From Paramacrobiotus metropolitanus (lineage: Eukaryota > Tardigrada > Eutardigrada > Parachela > Macrobiotidae): a DNA stretch of 64,000 nucleotides. Each line of letters begins with the position of its first letter. The stretch's first letter is position 1. This document shows positions 22,428 to 34,760 of this stretch, one piece after another. Below the pieces are notes generated by a model. The model ran no database searches, was not told the DNA's origin, and worked only from the letters and a program-made list of their open reading frames with translations. Where the stretch lies: contig NW_026570333.1 of the NCBI RefSeq assembly GCF_019649055.1, positions 124,001-188,000 on the forward strand. The letters are read 5' to 3'. Position numbers and translations under genes: made by a program.

Positions 22428-23936
22428 ACCATATGGATTGTGGAGATTACCGGGCGACCGTATCTGGATGGTCCGGTTGCGTCGTTCTCCGGGCCGAGTT
22501 ACGGCGGCTTTGTGGCCAATCCCAGTTATTTCCGGCTAAATTACAACGGATCCCGTCCGGCTTATTCTAACGGGTTGGTACAAATTAGGCTGTGCATAAG
22601 ACAATTTATAACATTTAATCCATGCAGTTATATAATTGATACGTACTGACCAATTAAGTGAAGTATACTTAATTCACTAATGTAGTTTTACATAATGCCG
22701 AAACTACAAAATTTACTACACAATCACGCGATCAGAACTATGAATGTACGCTTGTAGTTACTACGAACCAACGGGACCGGAAGAGGAAGACGACTATTAC
22801 GGGAATGATAATATGCGCAATTACAACCGGGACTCGCCTAGGCGATACCAAAGGTACCGAACGAATTTTTTATTAAGTTCACATTTATAGCAAATTTTTG
22901 ATTGTCGCACTCCCTGTACACTTAAAAATCCTTGATTTCCGTCTTCCATTGCCAAATTGTAATTTTTTTGATTTTTGTAGAAAACAATGTATGTATATAC
23001 ACTGCAAATAAAACGTCCCGCCGCGGGCCGATATTTCGGGTGTGAGAAGCGCATGTGCAGTTCTTATATGGCGTATGCTGCACATTTGACGTACATGGTA
23101 TCAAATTAATAGGTAAAAAACGTTAAAAATATGTCCTGGCCCTTTTTTGTAGCCGCAACAAGCCGCGATACGACGCCGATTACGATTGGCTGCGGGAGCG
23201 CTTCAACAAATACTACCGGAATAAATTTCGCCGGCCTCGCTGCCAACATCATCATTCGGACGATGAGGACGACGGACTGGACGGTTTCTTCCGGTTCTTC
23301 TTGTGCAACGAGTACTGGACAACGACGACACCGGCGCCGGAAGAGGATTCCACTGTGGCCGATACGACGACAGCGGCGCCGGTAGAGAGCACGACGGCCG
23401 TTGAAACCGGTAAAATGACCGACGCATCACCGTAAAATGCATAAAAAATTAAGGAAAAAACAAGCATTCGTATTAATAACAAATGGACATACGAATAAAC
23501 AAAAGACCTTAAAAACATAACACTGAAAAATAAAAGAGAAACAAATTTTATATAAAACCTATTTGAATAAATTTTTAAGTGATTTTTAAATAAATTGTTA
23601 AAATAAATTCATAATAAAACAAATAAACTATTAAAATAAATTCCTAATAAAACAAATAAATTATCAAAATAAATTGATAACAAAGTAAATATATCATTAA
23701 AATAAATGTTAATAAAAAAAATCTGAAGGTTGCATTTATTGGATTGGTTTGCTGCAGGAATCATCAGAGCTAAAGAGATCTACCTGGACAACGGTCGCTG
23801 GTGGATCCACGATGAATTCTTTAACGGGAAGCATTATCTCGTCTTCCGCGATACCAAGAATCCCACTGTCAACAGCAACGATAACCGGGTGGCTTTTCAG
23901 GAAGGCATGGGCACCAAGAATACGCTGACGGCGTAG
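22428..23936 (+). CDS. acidic, Thr-rich protein, 5' exon not found (4 exons seen)
   Basis: Exons 22428-22573, 22758-22853, 23153-23409 and 23758-23936 join with matching phases (2, 2, 1) to 225 codons plus stop. Each boundary has AG acceptor and GT donor. The chain shows a Gly/Tyr/Pro region (GPSYGGF), an acidic Tyr patch (GPEEEDDYY), a basic WLRERFNKYYRNKFRR segment, HHHSDDEDD, and a Thr/Pro/Ala linker (TTTTPAPEE ... ESTTAVET) of the mucin-like kind often O-glycosylated in secreted proteins. The C-terminal exon is Trp/Tyr/Phe-containing and soluble. No family was recognised. The missing first exon may hold a signal peptide; that is a guess. Confidence 0.6.
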
Positions 23937-24978
23937 ACGACCTTTTCCGGTTTAACCTCATTCGGCAATCTGGACTATCAGTGCATGACGTGTACACTGG
24001 AAAATCCTCATTGATTGTATATAAATCGGTTAATAAATAATCATCCGTATTTCGGTTTTCCGCTATAATGCTCTGTTAGTATTTCAGCAGCCGGCTTGCA
24101 TTAATTGTGGTAGCACGTGAGCTGCGGTGAGGATTATGGATATTCTGATTAAATATTCGCGTGATAATAAATACTGCAGCGGTGATCTTAACGTCACCAA
24201 ACATTTAATAAATAATCAGCGCATAATTTTTTTAACGCGACATATTGTTATATGGTTGTCGTTAGTCGTTACATTTCGAAAATTTAATGAAACCCACTTT
24301 TTGACCGGTACAGTTGAATACATCACGCAATCAGTTTTAAAAATTCAATTAACTGATTTTAAAAATCAGCGTATATTTTAAAAATCAACTGCTGTATCGA
24401 TATGTTTAGAGTGCTCATCCCGTTGTAATTATCAAATACGGGAAAAAAATATTGCTGTGGTAAAACATCCCTAATGCGAGCTTTGATTCGGATGTCGGAG
24501 AATTTAATATCAGAAAGTCGAATTAATGCTTTATACCGCGCAGATGACATATGCAGAGCGAAACTGCCATTTTAGAATATGCGCTTAATAATTCTGTAAC
24601 AACCGTCACTCTTATCCATAATCCATTCAGCATCTATAATCCACTGAGATGAAATGCGCCGTCGGCGACATCACGGCTTCAGGATCAATGCCGTGCGCTC
24701 AATCAGACTGAAAGCCGGTTGATCATTTGACATTCCCCGTGCTGATTTATTGTCCTGCGCCTACACCATATATTAAATATTCTATACATCGCCTACGCCA
24801 TAGCACTGGCTTATATGTAAAAAGGCCCATACAGTTACCGACTATCTGCAACTTATTCAGTCGCACAGGCATCGAGCGCTGCCGACAAAATATACTTGTA
24901 ATTCCAGGGCGCTATAGCTATTCGTTAAAAAGGTGCATTTAGCCGCTCGCTGATTGGTTGCCGCTCAGAGTGGACAGC
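23937..24978 (+). other. intergenic, no gene recognised
   Basis: An AATAAATAATC stretch near 24030 may be the poly(A) signal of the gene ending at 23936. No exon was recognised before the GPCR. Confidence 0.4.
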
Positions 24979-26004
24979 ATGTCTCTAGCCAATAACACCA
25001 CGGTCATCCTCAACCCCGACCCGGATGTGGCACCGCTCTGGGAAATGTGCTTCATCTCCATCATCACCAGCGTGGCGATCCTGGCGAATTTCACGCTAAT
25101 CTGCGCGTTCATTTTCGACCGGCGCGCCCGCACCCCGTTCAACTACTACCTGATCAACCTGGCCGTGTCGGATTTCCTCGTCGGCGCCATGGGCATGACG
25201 AACTACGGGATCTACACGTACTACAGCTACTGGCCTTTAGGCTACAGCCGTTGCACCGTGTGGCTGTACTTCGACTTCCTCAGCACCAGTTTAACACTGC
25301 AGACCTTAGCGATAATCTCCGTGGACCGATTATGGGCTGTGACCTTTCCGGTATCCTACCGGCGCCATCACACCCCGCGGAAGGCGTGGCTAGCCATCGG
25401 CTTCACGTGGACGCTCAGCCACGTGTTAATCGTCCCGTCGCTGACGTACTACCGTTTATATATCGGGATTAATGAAAATCCCCGGGATTGCTACTGGGAT
25501 CCGTTTATTGCGCCGCGTTACGCCAGTCCGTTTTACGTCATCGCCACGGTGTTCTGGACGCCGATGATCCTGACGATTGTATCGTATATTGTGACCACCT
25601 GGCAGATTCGTCGAAAGCGTTTATTCCGGGCCCGGATTCAGGAGGGGGTCGTCCCGAATACGAAGGAGATTCTGCGCCGGCAGAAGGACCGGCAGATCTA
25701 TTTTTTATTGAGTTTGCTGTTGTGTGCGTTGGTGGTGATGTGGACGCCGTATTTCTGCTATGAGGCGCTGTCGATGAGTACCGGGTACTATGATTTTGAT
25801 TTCTTTACGATTACGTACTGGATGGCGTACTGCTTGTCGGCGGTGAATCCGTTTCTGTTTAACTGGGGGAGTCCGGAGATGAAGGGGGCGTTGCGGCGGT
25901 TGGTGCGGTGTTGTGGACGCCGGCTGCATCTTAGTACCGTGGCGCCGTCGATTGAATTGCGGACCGGGGAGATGGTGTCGCGGACCGCGTCGACGAAGCG
26001 CTAG
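24979..26004 (+). CDS. rhodopsin-like GPCR, amine/muscarinic style
   Basis: Single exon, 341 residues from ATG at 24979. Seven hydrophobic segments at about 26-46, 60-80, 95-118, 138-158, 186-206, 245-265 and 275-297. Motifs: LAVSDFLVG in TM2 (the conserved Asp); a Cys before TM3 and one in the second extracellular loop for the usual disulfide; DRLWAV in place of DRY (Asp-Arg kept); MWTPYF for CWxPF in TM6; NPFLF for NPxxY in TM7. Two N-terminal Asn glycosylation sites (NNT, NFT). The third loop is moderately long and basic (RRKRLFRARI). A C-tail of about 40 residues has CC for possible palmitoylation. It is nearest in style to biogenic-amine receptors, but the ligand is unknown; the TM3 ligand Asp is not clear. 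Confidence 0.85.
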   Translation: MSLANNTTVILNPDPDVAPLWEMCFISIITSVAILANFTLICAFIFDRRARTPFNYYLINLAVSDFLVGAMGMTNYGIYTYYSYWPLGYSRCTVWLYFDFLSTSLTLQTLAIISVDRLWAVTFPVSYRRHHTPRKAWLAIGFTWTLSHVLIVPSLTYYRLYIGINENPRDCYWDPFIAPRYASPFYVIATVFWTPMILTIVSYIVTTWQIRRKRLFRARIQEGVVPNTKEILRRQKDRQIYFLLSLLLCALVVMWTPYFCYEALSMSTGYYDFDFFTITYWMAYCLSAVNPFLFNWGSPEMKGALRRLVRCCGRRLHLSTVAPSIELRTGEMVSRTASTKR

Positions 26005-27379
26005 ACATACGAAATTTGGCGAGCACCATAGTTTAAAACTTCTATGCTTCGCTGGAACCGGCTTATTGATTTTATGATTCAGTTTCTGAACTCCAAAACG
26101 ACTGTTCGATTTCACTTCGTTAGCCTTACGTCGGACAGACTTACAACGTCTGTTATTTAATTTATTTTTTGCTGCCACCTAGTTTCCAAATATTTATGCA
26201 ACTGCTGCTGCTTCATCGAATTTTGGGTATTGTGCCGCTTTATTCGTCTATTTTATTCCAGTATATACCGCGTAGTGCTTTGACACCAATCTCGGTGTAT
26301 TGTTGTTCGCATACAGTTTACGGCAATAACGAGTTTCCGTTGTTTACCCCAGCAGTTTTTCCGAAACATTTGGTGAGCGCATACGTTGGTGGGTTGCTAT
26401 TCACTGACGCACACAGTTGCATGTGTATGAACAAAAGTCCACAGTAATATTAACGGAAACCTAGGCCACCATGGAAGTCCTCCATATAAAAATATTTTCG
26501 GCTTAAACTATGCTATCGTGACACGTCTCGTTCAGTTGAACGATGAAAAGAGTTTTTGTCAAAGAGTCACGTGGCCACTGCTGCTTTCAGCTGCATCCAG
26601 AATTCGGCGAGTTTTACACGAGATCACATTCAATAGCCGGATGTGCCCCCACGCGAAAAAATTCTGGTAACCGGCTCACTAGGCAATCTGCGGACGACTT
26701 CTCTGTTCGCAACCAGTGCTGGCGAATTTATGCGCGTTGGATGTGCTCCTGCTGCACGGTGTTTGTTGATTTTATTACTCAGTTCCACCTTTTGTTTACC
26801 CAACAATCCATATTCTTTACATTAATGGCAAATGCATTTCTAGCTTTGCGCATGCCAAGTTGTAACTCCTTCCAGAGAATTTTAAAATGCCGATTCTATC
26901 ATTCTACTATACTTTCTTACAGTTCTCCTCTTAGGATTAGCGTTGGCTCGGAGAAGACGCTGCGAAATGACTAGCCGCTAAAGTTTTACTGTATTCAAAT
27001 ATTCAGTACTAATAATATTCAAAATGAGGATATTCGTATACTTATTTCAGCACTGCAAGCGTTCTTAACGAATTAGTCGGCATAGATGGCGAAAGCGAAC
27101 CGCTGCACTGGGTAATCCACAAAGATTATAGGTTATTACGTGGGTGGACAAGGGATTCCTTGTGATTCCGGTCCGTTGAATGTAATATACAGAAAGAACA
27201 ATTCATTTTCATACGGGGATCTGCAAGTTTCGCGGTGAGACCGCCATAGTCCGTACAGCGTGCTGGTATGCAGCAGCAACCTGGTAGAATGGCAAATAAC
27301 ACAGCTCGTGCCTCGTGGGTGGAACGAGGCAACCCTTGCATCCGAACCAAATGAATGCCACCTGTGTGGATACCCGCTG

Positions 27380-27490
27380 CATAGTGCATAGATAATATCT
27401 ATGCTTAGATAATATCTATATAATAGATAATATCTATAGATAATATAATATCTATAGTGCATAGATAATATCTACAGATAATATCTACTT
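27380..27490. repeat. AT-rich self-complementary tract
   Basis: Repeats of the block GATAATATCTAT, which is close to its own reverse complement, occur about eight times in 110 bases, so the tract can fold in many registers. Confidence 0.8.
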
Positions 27491-27519
27491 AATATTATTA
27501 AATTCATATACAGAAAACA

Positions 27520-27576
27520 GCAAAAGAAAACAGCGGTACAGACCCGTGTTAGCTGTGTACCGCTATTTTCTTTTGC
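27520..27576. repeat. hairpin, 21-bp arms
   Basis: Arms 27520-27540 and 27556-27576 are reverse complements with one mismatch (AACAG against CTATT) and a 15-base loop. Confidence 0.75.
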
Positions 27577-28467
27577 GTAGATTGTTTAGGTATCTTGTTA
27601 ATCTGATACGCACGCAGGTGTATTGTCGTCAACTGGCGGGTACGAAGATCTTCAGCTTACCGGCTAGTTGTGGTACTCGTCCGCCAACATTGGATAATAC
27701 GCAGCTGATATCGATTGTACATTGGTACAGCGGAGATGGCTATTATATCTTGAAACAGGTTACTATGATTTCCAGCGTATTATCCTATACGGACCGCGCC
27801 TTCGACAACCCCGCGTCATGCTTGCAATAACTGCCTTGCTAAGCGGATTACTATTCTACCTGGTACATCCGATTATCCAGTGTTCCGGTAATCTACAGTC
27901 TCTTCTCCATCATAAGAAAAATGAATATAATAATCCTGCCCGGTCCATTATTGCCGCTATGACGTCGATGTTCATGAGGCGCAGAAAAGTAAAAACCGTA
28001 ACTATCTCTGCACGGTCAGATTAGAAACAGCAGGATCAGCTTCCCATAAAATGCTGCTACGCAGTACGCACATGGCCAGCCGGTCTGCAATCGCAGTCGC
28101 AACGGTCAACTGATTACTTTAGCGGCAAATACGCGCGAACAGTTGTGCAATTAACAGTTTATTTAACACCGATCAAGTAACGTCATTTTTCTACAACTTT
28201 ATTTGAGTACAGGATTTACAATCATTCTGGACTGAGCGGCCAACGCAAACATACAGGCAGTTGAACACCCCATAGGTACATTCTGCAGCAAAGATTATGT
28301 TAGACACACTTCCTCATTGCTTATTTTCAAATCCAGAGCGTGGTGTAAAAATTGTCTGCGCAAAAAATTACGATCTACAACAATCTACCGTAATGCAAAT
28401 GCCACCATCAAGATGTGGTGAGAACTGGCGAGTGGCGCGACATTTCCTTAATACGTGAGCACCGGCG

Positions 28468-31400
28468 TTAGTCGAGCGTTACCAGCCAGAATGTCTCCAT
28501 CTGCTCTTTGCCTTTCATGGATATCATGCCGCGGCTCTGCAGGCGCACGGCGGATTGGTCCAGCAGGGCGGCTGTGGAGCGGCTCACGTGGATCCGATTC
28601 GGCATCCCGTACAGACAGACGCGCGACGCTGTATTGACCGTATCGCCAAATCTGCAAGACGTACGGTTAAACGGTTAGACGAAAAGTGTAACTATTAATA
28701 AAGCCGACCTTGATCCGCTGACATTAAAATGGCGATAAATTGAGACTTACAAACAGTATCGTAGCCGGCGAAATCCCACAACGCCGGCCGCACAGGAACC
28801 TGCCGACGAAACAAGCGTATAACCAGTACACATTACACTTTACCATTTAAGGAATGCCAGCAAATCCGTTCACATGCACTACGGCATTTGATTCTAAAAC
28901 GTGTTTTAACTGTCTTATTTTGTTCTATGTTATGCTACAAAATAAAATTATTTATGTGTCTGACACAGGCCAGGCTGTCATTCGATCTTTTTAAAATTTT
29001 GCTGTAGAAAATGCATAAGTACGAAGTTACGTATATCAACTGAACCAAAAGCAGACTCATAGTACAGTAGTTTCCATAAGAACATTGGATCAAATCGGAA
29101 ATCCATCTCTAAAACCTGAAATTCACGATAATACTAGGTTTTGCCAACCTGAATGAACGCCGCACTGCAGTGCGACATGATGAGCAAAATTCCGCCTGAC
29201 GGTCTGCAACATCCGCGTGGACAGTTCCACGATGACGAAGGCATGCCGGTCACCATTACGCACCGGCAGACCACTCACCACCTGTTGCACAACCATTTTT
29301 TATCACAAAATCAAAACCTGTTCAACAGAAGTAACGCATCATGTACCAAGTACGAATCGTCCACGGCCTCCACTTTATACACATCATCCAGGTAGGACGC
29401 CGTGATGCGGTCCAGGACAGCTTCCGATTCGCCCACACTGCTGATCAGCTCGTCCGGTGTGCGGTGCTGCGCTAGTAGCGAGAGGCCACATAACTGGGCG
29501 AATAATATCGTCACGTTGTCGAATAGTTCTGGTGTGACACTCTCGCCGGAGCGAATCCGATTGGCTATCCAGCTAAAGAGGAGGCAGTGCCGATTGCATA
29601 AAGACACTTGCAAAAATCTCTTCGAGTCAGCGAAAAACAAGCAAACAAAGGTTTTCTTTTAAGCAAATCTTTAGTTCGAATGTGGCATAACAGTGTTCAC
29701 GCTATTGCATCAGTCGTGGAATATGGACTTACAGATCCACAAAGCCACTGCACTACAATACTCAACATTTAATAGAGTACGGTGTCGACAAAGTGTTGAT
29801 CTAGTAAACTTTTTAATAGCAACTTTATTATGAATTTATGGTTGCAAGATGACCACGCAGGACAGTAAACATACCGCGGCAAAAATTGCGCGATAATTCT
29901 ATCGCAGCGTTCCATTTCCTCGGCTAGGTATTTCGTCCGGACGGCCACTTCGTTCTCCAGTTCCCTGGCATAGTCGGCCAACCGCTGCTGAATGCGATCC
30001 ACCAACTTAACCCCGCTCTTCCGTATGGAAAACACTGGGGAGATGTCCGCTAACGCTGAGCGTACAGTTTTCGCTGTGGTATTATAGGCTAGACACGATC
30101 GGATCAAAGTTTCGTAGGCTTGTAGCGGTACACTTCCCGTAAACTGTATTTCACTGGTACTTTCTGTAATCAGCACAAAATGTTCTTGCTATGAGAACTG
30201 GCATGACTAAAGCCTAACGTTTTCGTAGGGTTTTAATCTGTTAAATGTAACCTAATTAAATTATTTTCAATGTTTTATGGATCCTATAATTATTTTATTT
30301 TAACATTTTTGTATTTTGACTGTACCATTTATTTATTTTTTAAATATATGTTTATTTATTAATTGTTCCTCATTAATAGTTTTAGCTGCAGGGATAACTA
30401 ATGTCACATAATACCAATCGTTGACCTTTCTGGGAAATCTCCTGTCTGCTGAGGATTTCATATAAGATAATCCCGGTGGCGTGTATATCGTGCTTCTGGA
30501 CGATCTTGGCGGTGGGATGCTCGATGGTGTCGGCGCGATGGCGGACGTACACGACATCCGGTGACTGCCGCACCGCATTCTGCAGGCGGACATTGACCAG
30601 CCCGCCGATCTTCAGCGTGAAGAAATTGTCTAGATGGCAGGCATAACCGGACAGATCACCATGATATTCCAACGACGAGGCATGGATAAACTGCAGACCC
30701 TGTAATTGGCAAGCCAGCCAACACGTTTGATCTTTTCCTTTCCGGAGTTAATTACACTGACATCGCCTTCGTAAAAGAAATTACCTCGAGGAAATCCAGG
30801 ATTAGTGACGCGGTGAGGGAAAAATCCCAGTTGATCGGCGAATGGAAGAGATTATACAGGCAGCCGCGCTCCAGGGCTTCCGAGACAACGCTGAGAGCGG
30901 ATTTCTTATCCGCCGGCAGGACGGTTAAGCCGATGGTGCGGACTATATTCTCGTGGCTGATGTAACGTAGCTACACATTTTACAATTTTTATGCAATTTT
31001 TTAGAAATAGCATATATGTAATTGTTCTACTCAAAATATTTATTGAACAAATTTCTAAAATTTTCCATAAAATCTTATAATTTTTAAAGAAGATGTATTT
31101 TGAAGAAAGAAGAATTTAGAATTTCTTCATAACTATTTCATAAGTTTCGTATAATTTTATTTTTTTTAGTTTTTATCTGCGTTTTTAAAGCATCTTTTCA
31201 TATGATTTATTTATGTTTTTATCGCACAAGCGCTGCGCAATGATGGTGTACCTTATTTAAATAGGGCATAAAGAAGCGGTTCGATCCAATTTCCGCCAAG
31301 TGTAGTTCATGATCGGCTACGGCAACAATCTCCACAATAACCGACGTGTCGTGGTATTTTGCTGCCAACTGATTGGTACTCTACATTATACACAGTTCTG

Positions 31401-34400
31401 TGAATTTCCAGAATAGATTGCGTCGCCGGTGTCTGAATTATAGTACCATGTACTGTCTCTTGGAGAACCCACTAACAGCACTTTTCGCCACTACACTATT
31501 GGTGGCCGTTGTTGTGGACCGAGACATGGACGGTTCCAGTGTGATCGCTGATTCGTCCAGCATCCACCAGGTGTTTTCTTGTCTTTGCACGTTACGCTTG
31601 ATTATCCTGTACAAAAAGCTTGATTATCCTTTTTATTCTGTTAGGCAAAAGCGTAAAATACTCTTGCACCTTATGTATACAACGATACCGGTGACGATCG
31701 CGAACACTGCGGCCATTGTGGAACCGACAACGGTACCGATGTACGCTTTGTCACCTGCAACGACGCAGTGATTTCCAGGCAATGAGAAAGTAGAATTACT
31801 TTCGGTCATACAGTACCTCGGCGACAGGCCAGTTTTTCGTTACGGTAGCCGCAGAACGGTTCGTTGGGCGGGGGCCAGGTGCGGTTGGACCAGGATGTTA
31901 GATTCTGCAGCTGCGTCAGACGGGAGCGATTCGCCGGTTTGTAGAGGAAGTTCTGAAGAATTATCAAAAATCGGTTACATACTGTACTAAAAACGGTTTT
32001 CTCAGAGAACCTGTTAAAGCCGTTTTTTTTGCGGCTGAGATGTCGCACGATAAAAACCGGTTTATCTGCACTGTGAACATGATAAAAACGGTTTCAACAG
32101 CTTTCACTGAGAAAACCGTTTTCGTGTGCCTCTTTTGTCGCACGATAAAAATCCATCACATAATAAAAATGATTTCTGCAGCTTTCATTAAGAAACCTTT
32201 TTTTCGCGCGACATGTATCGCACTGATTCTGACACGCTTGCGCTTTTTATGAACACTTAACTAGTTGCTTGCGCTCAAAATGCTAGTTGGGCCAAATATT
32301 TTCATAAATTGTGCCTTTACGCTTTGCAGAATAATTTACGAGTTCTAGTTACCACTTGACTGCCAGCTGCGTCAAAGCGAAAAAAATATGAATCGAGTTG
32401 ACGTTCGCCATAGTTATCGATGTACACCGTCCCCAAGGGACTCTCGAAGGCCCGATCGTACATGCGTTGTGCCAGAGCGGAACCAGAAACGAGATCTGTA
32501 CCATTGGTTGCCAACCAGTCTGAAAGAATCTGGCAAAAAGATGAATGGTGAAAGTAATTATACACCAATTAGGCGTCCTTTGTACGCTGAATATATACCT
32601 CGGCTACAGCAGACACCGCACCATACGGGCTCGCCAAACTTTGGTAAGGCTGAAATACATATATCCGAGATAGTAGGCGGAATGTGTATCACATTCATTA
32701 CTAGGAATTTCCGACCTGCTGTAGAATGTCGTATGAGAAGTTGAAATCACGTCGTGTTCGCTCCAAAATATCCATACCCAGTTGCGTGTTGGGAGGGTAG
32801 AAATAGTCGCCCGTGCGGAACACCAGTAACGACTGGAAGGCCTGTTGTGCAGCCTGAAATGGTATTATTGGTGTCGCTGCTCCCATTAAGAATTCTGGAT
32901 GATATTGGGTGTAAACGTGCCGTGTTTTACCGTATCGTCATCGTCGGCATACTTCCAGTGCATTTTCCCGTAGACAATCTCGTTCTTCATCGGCTCGATA
33001 CCGAAATATACCTGCACTCATGTTTAATACAAATATAATACTGCAATCAGAGCATAAACTAAAATATATTTTACCAGTTACATTGATTTAATTTTTTTAC
33101 TGCAGAGTATCATAAAAGCCACTCTAGAAAAATAGCTTAGCTTACGTATTCTCCGTTGGTCATATCCATCGTGTATGCAGCCACCTAATTAATTAAACGT
33201 TTATTCTTAACAAAGTGCGTTTTAACGCATAAAACCTTTTACCATAAACTTCCTTAGATATCGCGCATGTCCGAAATACATGATCACTAAAATAAAAACC
33301 CAGTTGACAGCTACTACTAGTAATACTGTAGAACGGTCGTTTTTTTGACAAATCCTGTACTTCGTGTGGCGTTGCGCAAGCCAGCCAATAAACCGCTGAA
33401 ATCATATCCCGGTTCGGATGCGTTGATCTTCCACTTTAGCGGCTCCACCCCGGAACGCTGCGTCGCATCCTGGGCGATACGGTCCGCCACCGACCGGTAG
33501 AAATCCGTCGAGCTGAGGTCCACGACCATGGCGAACGTCGTCCAGTTGAAGGTGTCCAGGGTGTGGAGGAAGAACTGCGAGATGGCGGGAAAGTTTAGAC
33601 GTCCCATAGATATCCAATGGGGATTGCGTGTTCGGTTGCGGATAGCCGGAGTGGCCGCTATGCTGTCCATAATTACGATTGGCACAGGTTAGTTACGACT
33701 GGCGAGCGACGCCAAAAGGCGGGTGTGGTATGGTACTTACAGGGAAATGTACAGGAAATCCCACTGTTCGATTAAATAACTCAGATCGGATAAAATTATC
33801 CCATCTGTAATTGGATTACGCACCAGGTTAAAGGGCATAGTATTATAGCGTCTGCAGATGGAGATTCATCGAATGACATGTTTATATAGTTAAATATGGG
33901 CCTAAATGGCAACGCAGTGATTATTTATTTCCCGCTAACAGTTAAGTCGGTTACCCAAGCAGTATGATTAGAACAGCTTGCATACGAGTATTAACCCTAC
34001 AGATACTCAATACAGCACCGACTGCCAAGTTACAGAAATTCCAAATCACTGAATAATGTAACCATAAGGCATGGTAATGAGTTTACAGTGTTCAGTGCGA
34101 GAAGTTTTCCAAGCAGAATTTTCTCCCGAAAGCTTGTTTCTGTGTTATTAGAAGCCGCATATCAAACGAAACAGGTGACCCCTGACACCGCATAATCTGG
34201 ACGAAAAGTTAAGCGCCACGTTTATTTAATTAGCCAACACAGTACTTGTATGGTTACGTCAACACTTCTACTGATAATACAATTATTTTTATTCGTCGAC
34301 TCTAGTCCAATAGATCCTATCAATAAGCGCGTAGTTGACTAGTAAGAATCCTCATCCGTCTACAGCCAGTATTACAGAGGTTCTTATTCGCAGATTAATA

Positions 34401-34760
34401 AAAATTCAGTCGACATGGAAACTACGTACTGGGTATCAATAGGACGCTGAGAATCTGCGGCGTCCGTTGACGGTAGTACCACTCCGCAACCTGGCGCCCC
34501 GTGTACTCATTCATGGCATTGGGCACATAATCGTCATACACATAGGTCAACGTGCCGTTGACCCTCCCAGAATAGCGACTATTCATCTCATCCACGGCTA
34601 CACTAGCCGCCGGACCCAGGTAGGCCAACTGGGCATAGTTCGTCGGCAGCCGACTACCGAACGCCACAAACTCCACATTAATAGCAGCGGCGACAGCAGT
34701 CAAGCAAGCGACGCTAACCAGTAAAACAGCGCGCCAAGTCATCACAGTTTGTCGATCCAT
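28468..34760 (-). CDS. receptor guanylyl cyclase (19 exons), degenerate metal site
   Basis: Exons run 34760-34426, 33851-33741, 33662-33361, 33286-33243, 33184-33146, 33011-32931, 32853-32716, 32529-32353, 31952-31817, 31754-31670, 31606-31447, 31368-31252, 30970-30785, 30699-30426, 30163-29875, 29572-29347, 29281-29149, 28799-28751 and 28651-28468. All phases close, giving 1021 residues. Signal peptide about 1-26; ANF-receptor ectodomain to about 450 (AYTMDMTNGEY, GTVYIDNYGER, WPPPNEPFCGY); one TM about 461-481; kinase-homology domain about 545-790 (HENIV, HGDLS without a catalytic HRD Asp, IGGL for DFG); coiled coil about 780-825; cyclase about 826-1021 with VVSGLPVRNGDRHA and RYCLFGDTVNTASR. 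Glu893 and the Cys of RYCLFGD fit GTP use. Asp of the SDIVGF motif is Gln851; Asp897 is kept. Activity is therefore doubtful. Confidence 0.9.
31990..32122. repeat. inverted repeats within a cyclase intron
   Basis: aaaacggttttctcag (31990-32005) is repeated inverted at 32107-32122. The phrase gtcgcacgataaaaa also occurs twice (32042 and 32147). All lie in the intron between exons 8 and 9 of the receptor cyclase gene. Confidence 0.65.

Larger units (their letters stand above)
26005..28467 (+). other. intergenic, no gene recognised
   Basis: Small open frames only; none has a good start plus domain. Contains the palindromic AT-rich tract at 27380-27490 and the hairpin at 27520-27576, listed separately. 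Confidence 0.4.

Noticed and set aside
26643-26825. ILVTGSLGNL, resembling a short-chain dehydrogenase nucleotide motif
   Set aside because: Nothing before or after supports a Rossmann domain; a short chance match is likely.
28468-34760. Idea that the receptor cyclase is a broken pseudogene
   Set aside because: All 18 junctions close in phase with standard splice signals and there is no internal stop over 1021 codons.
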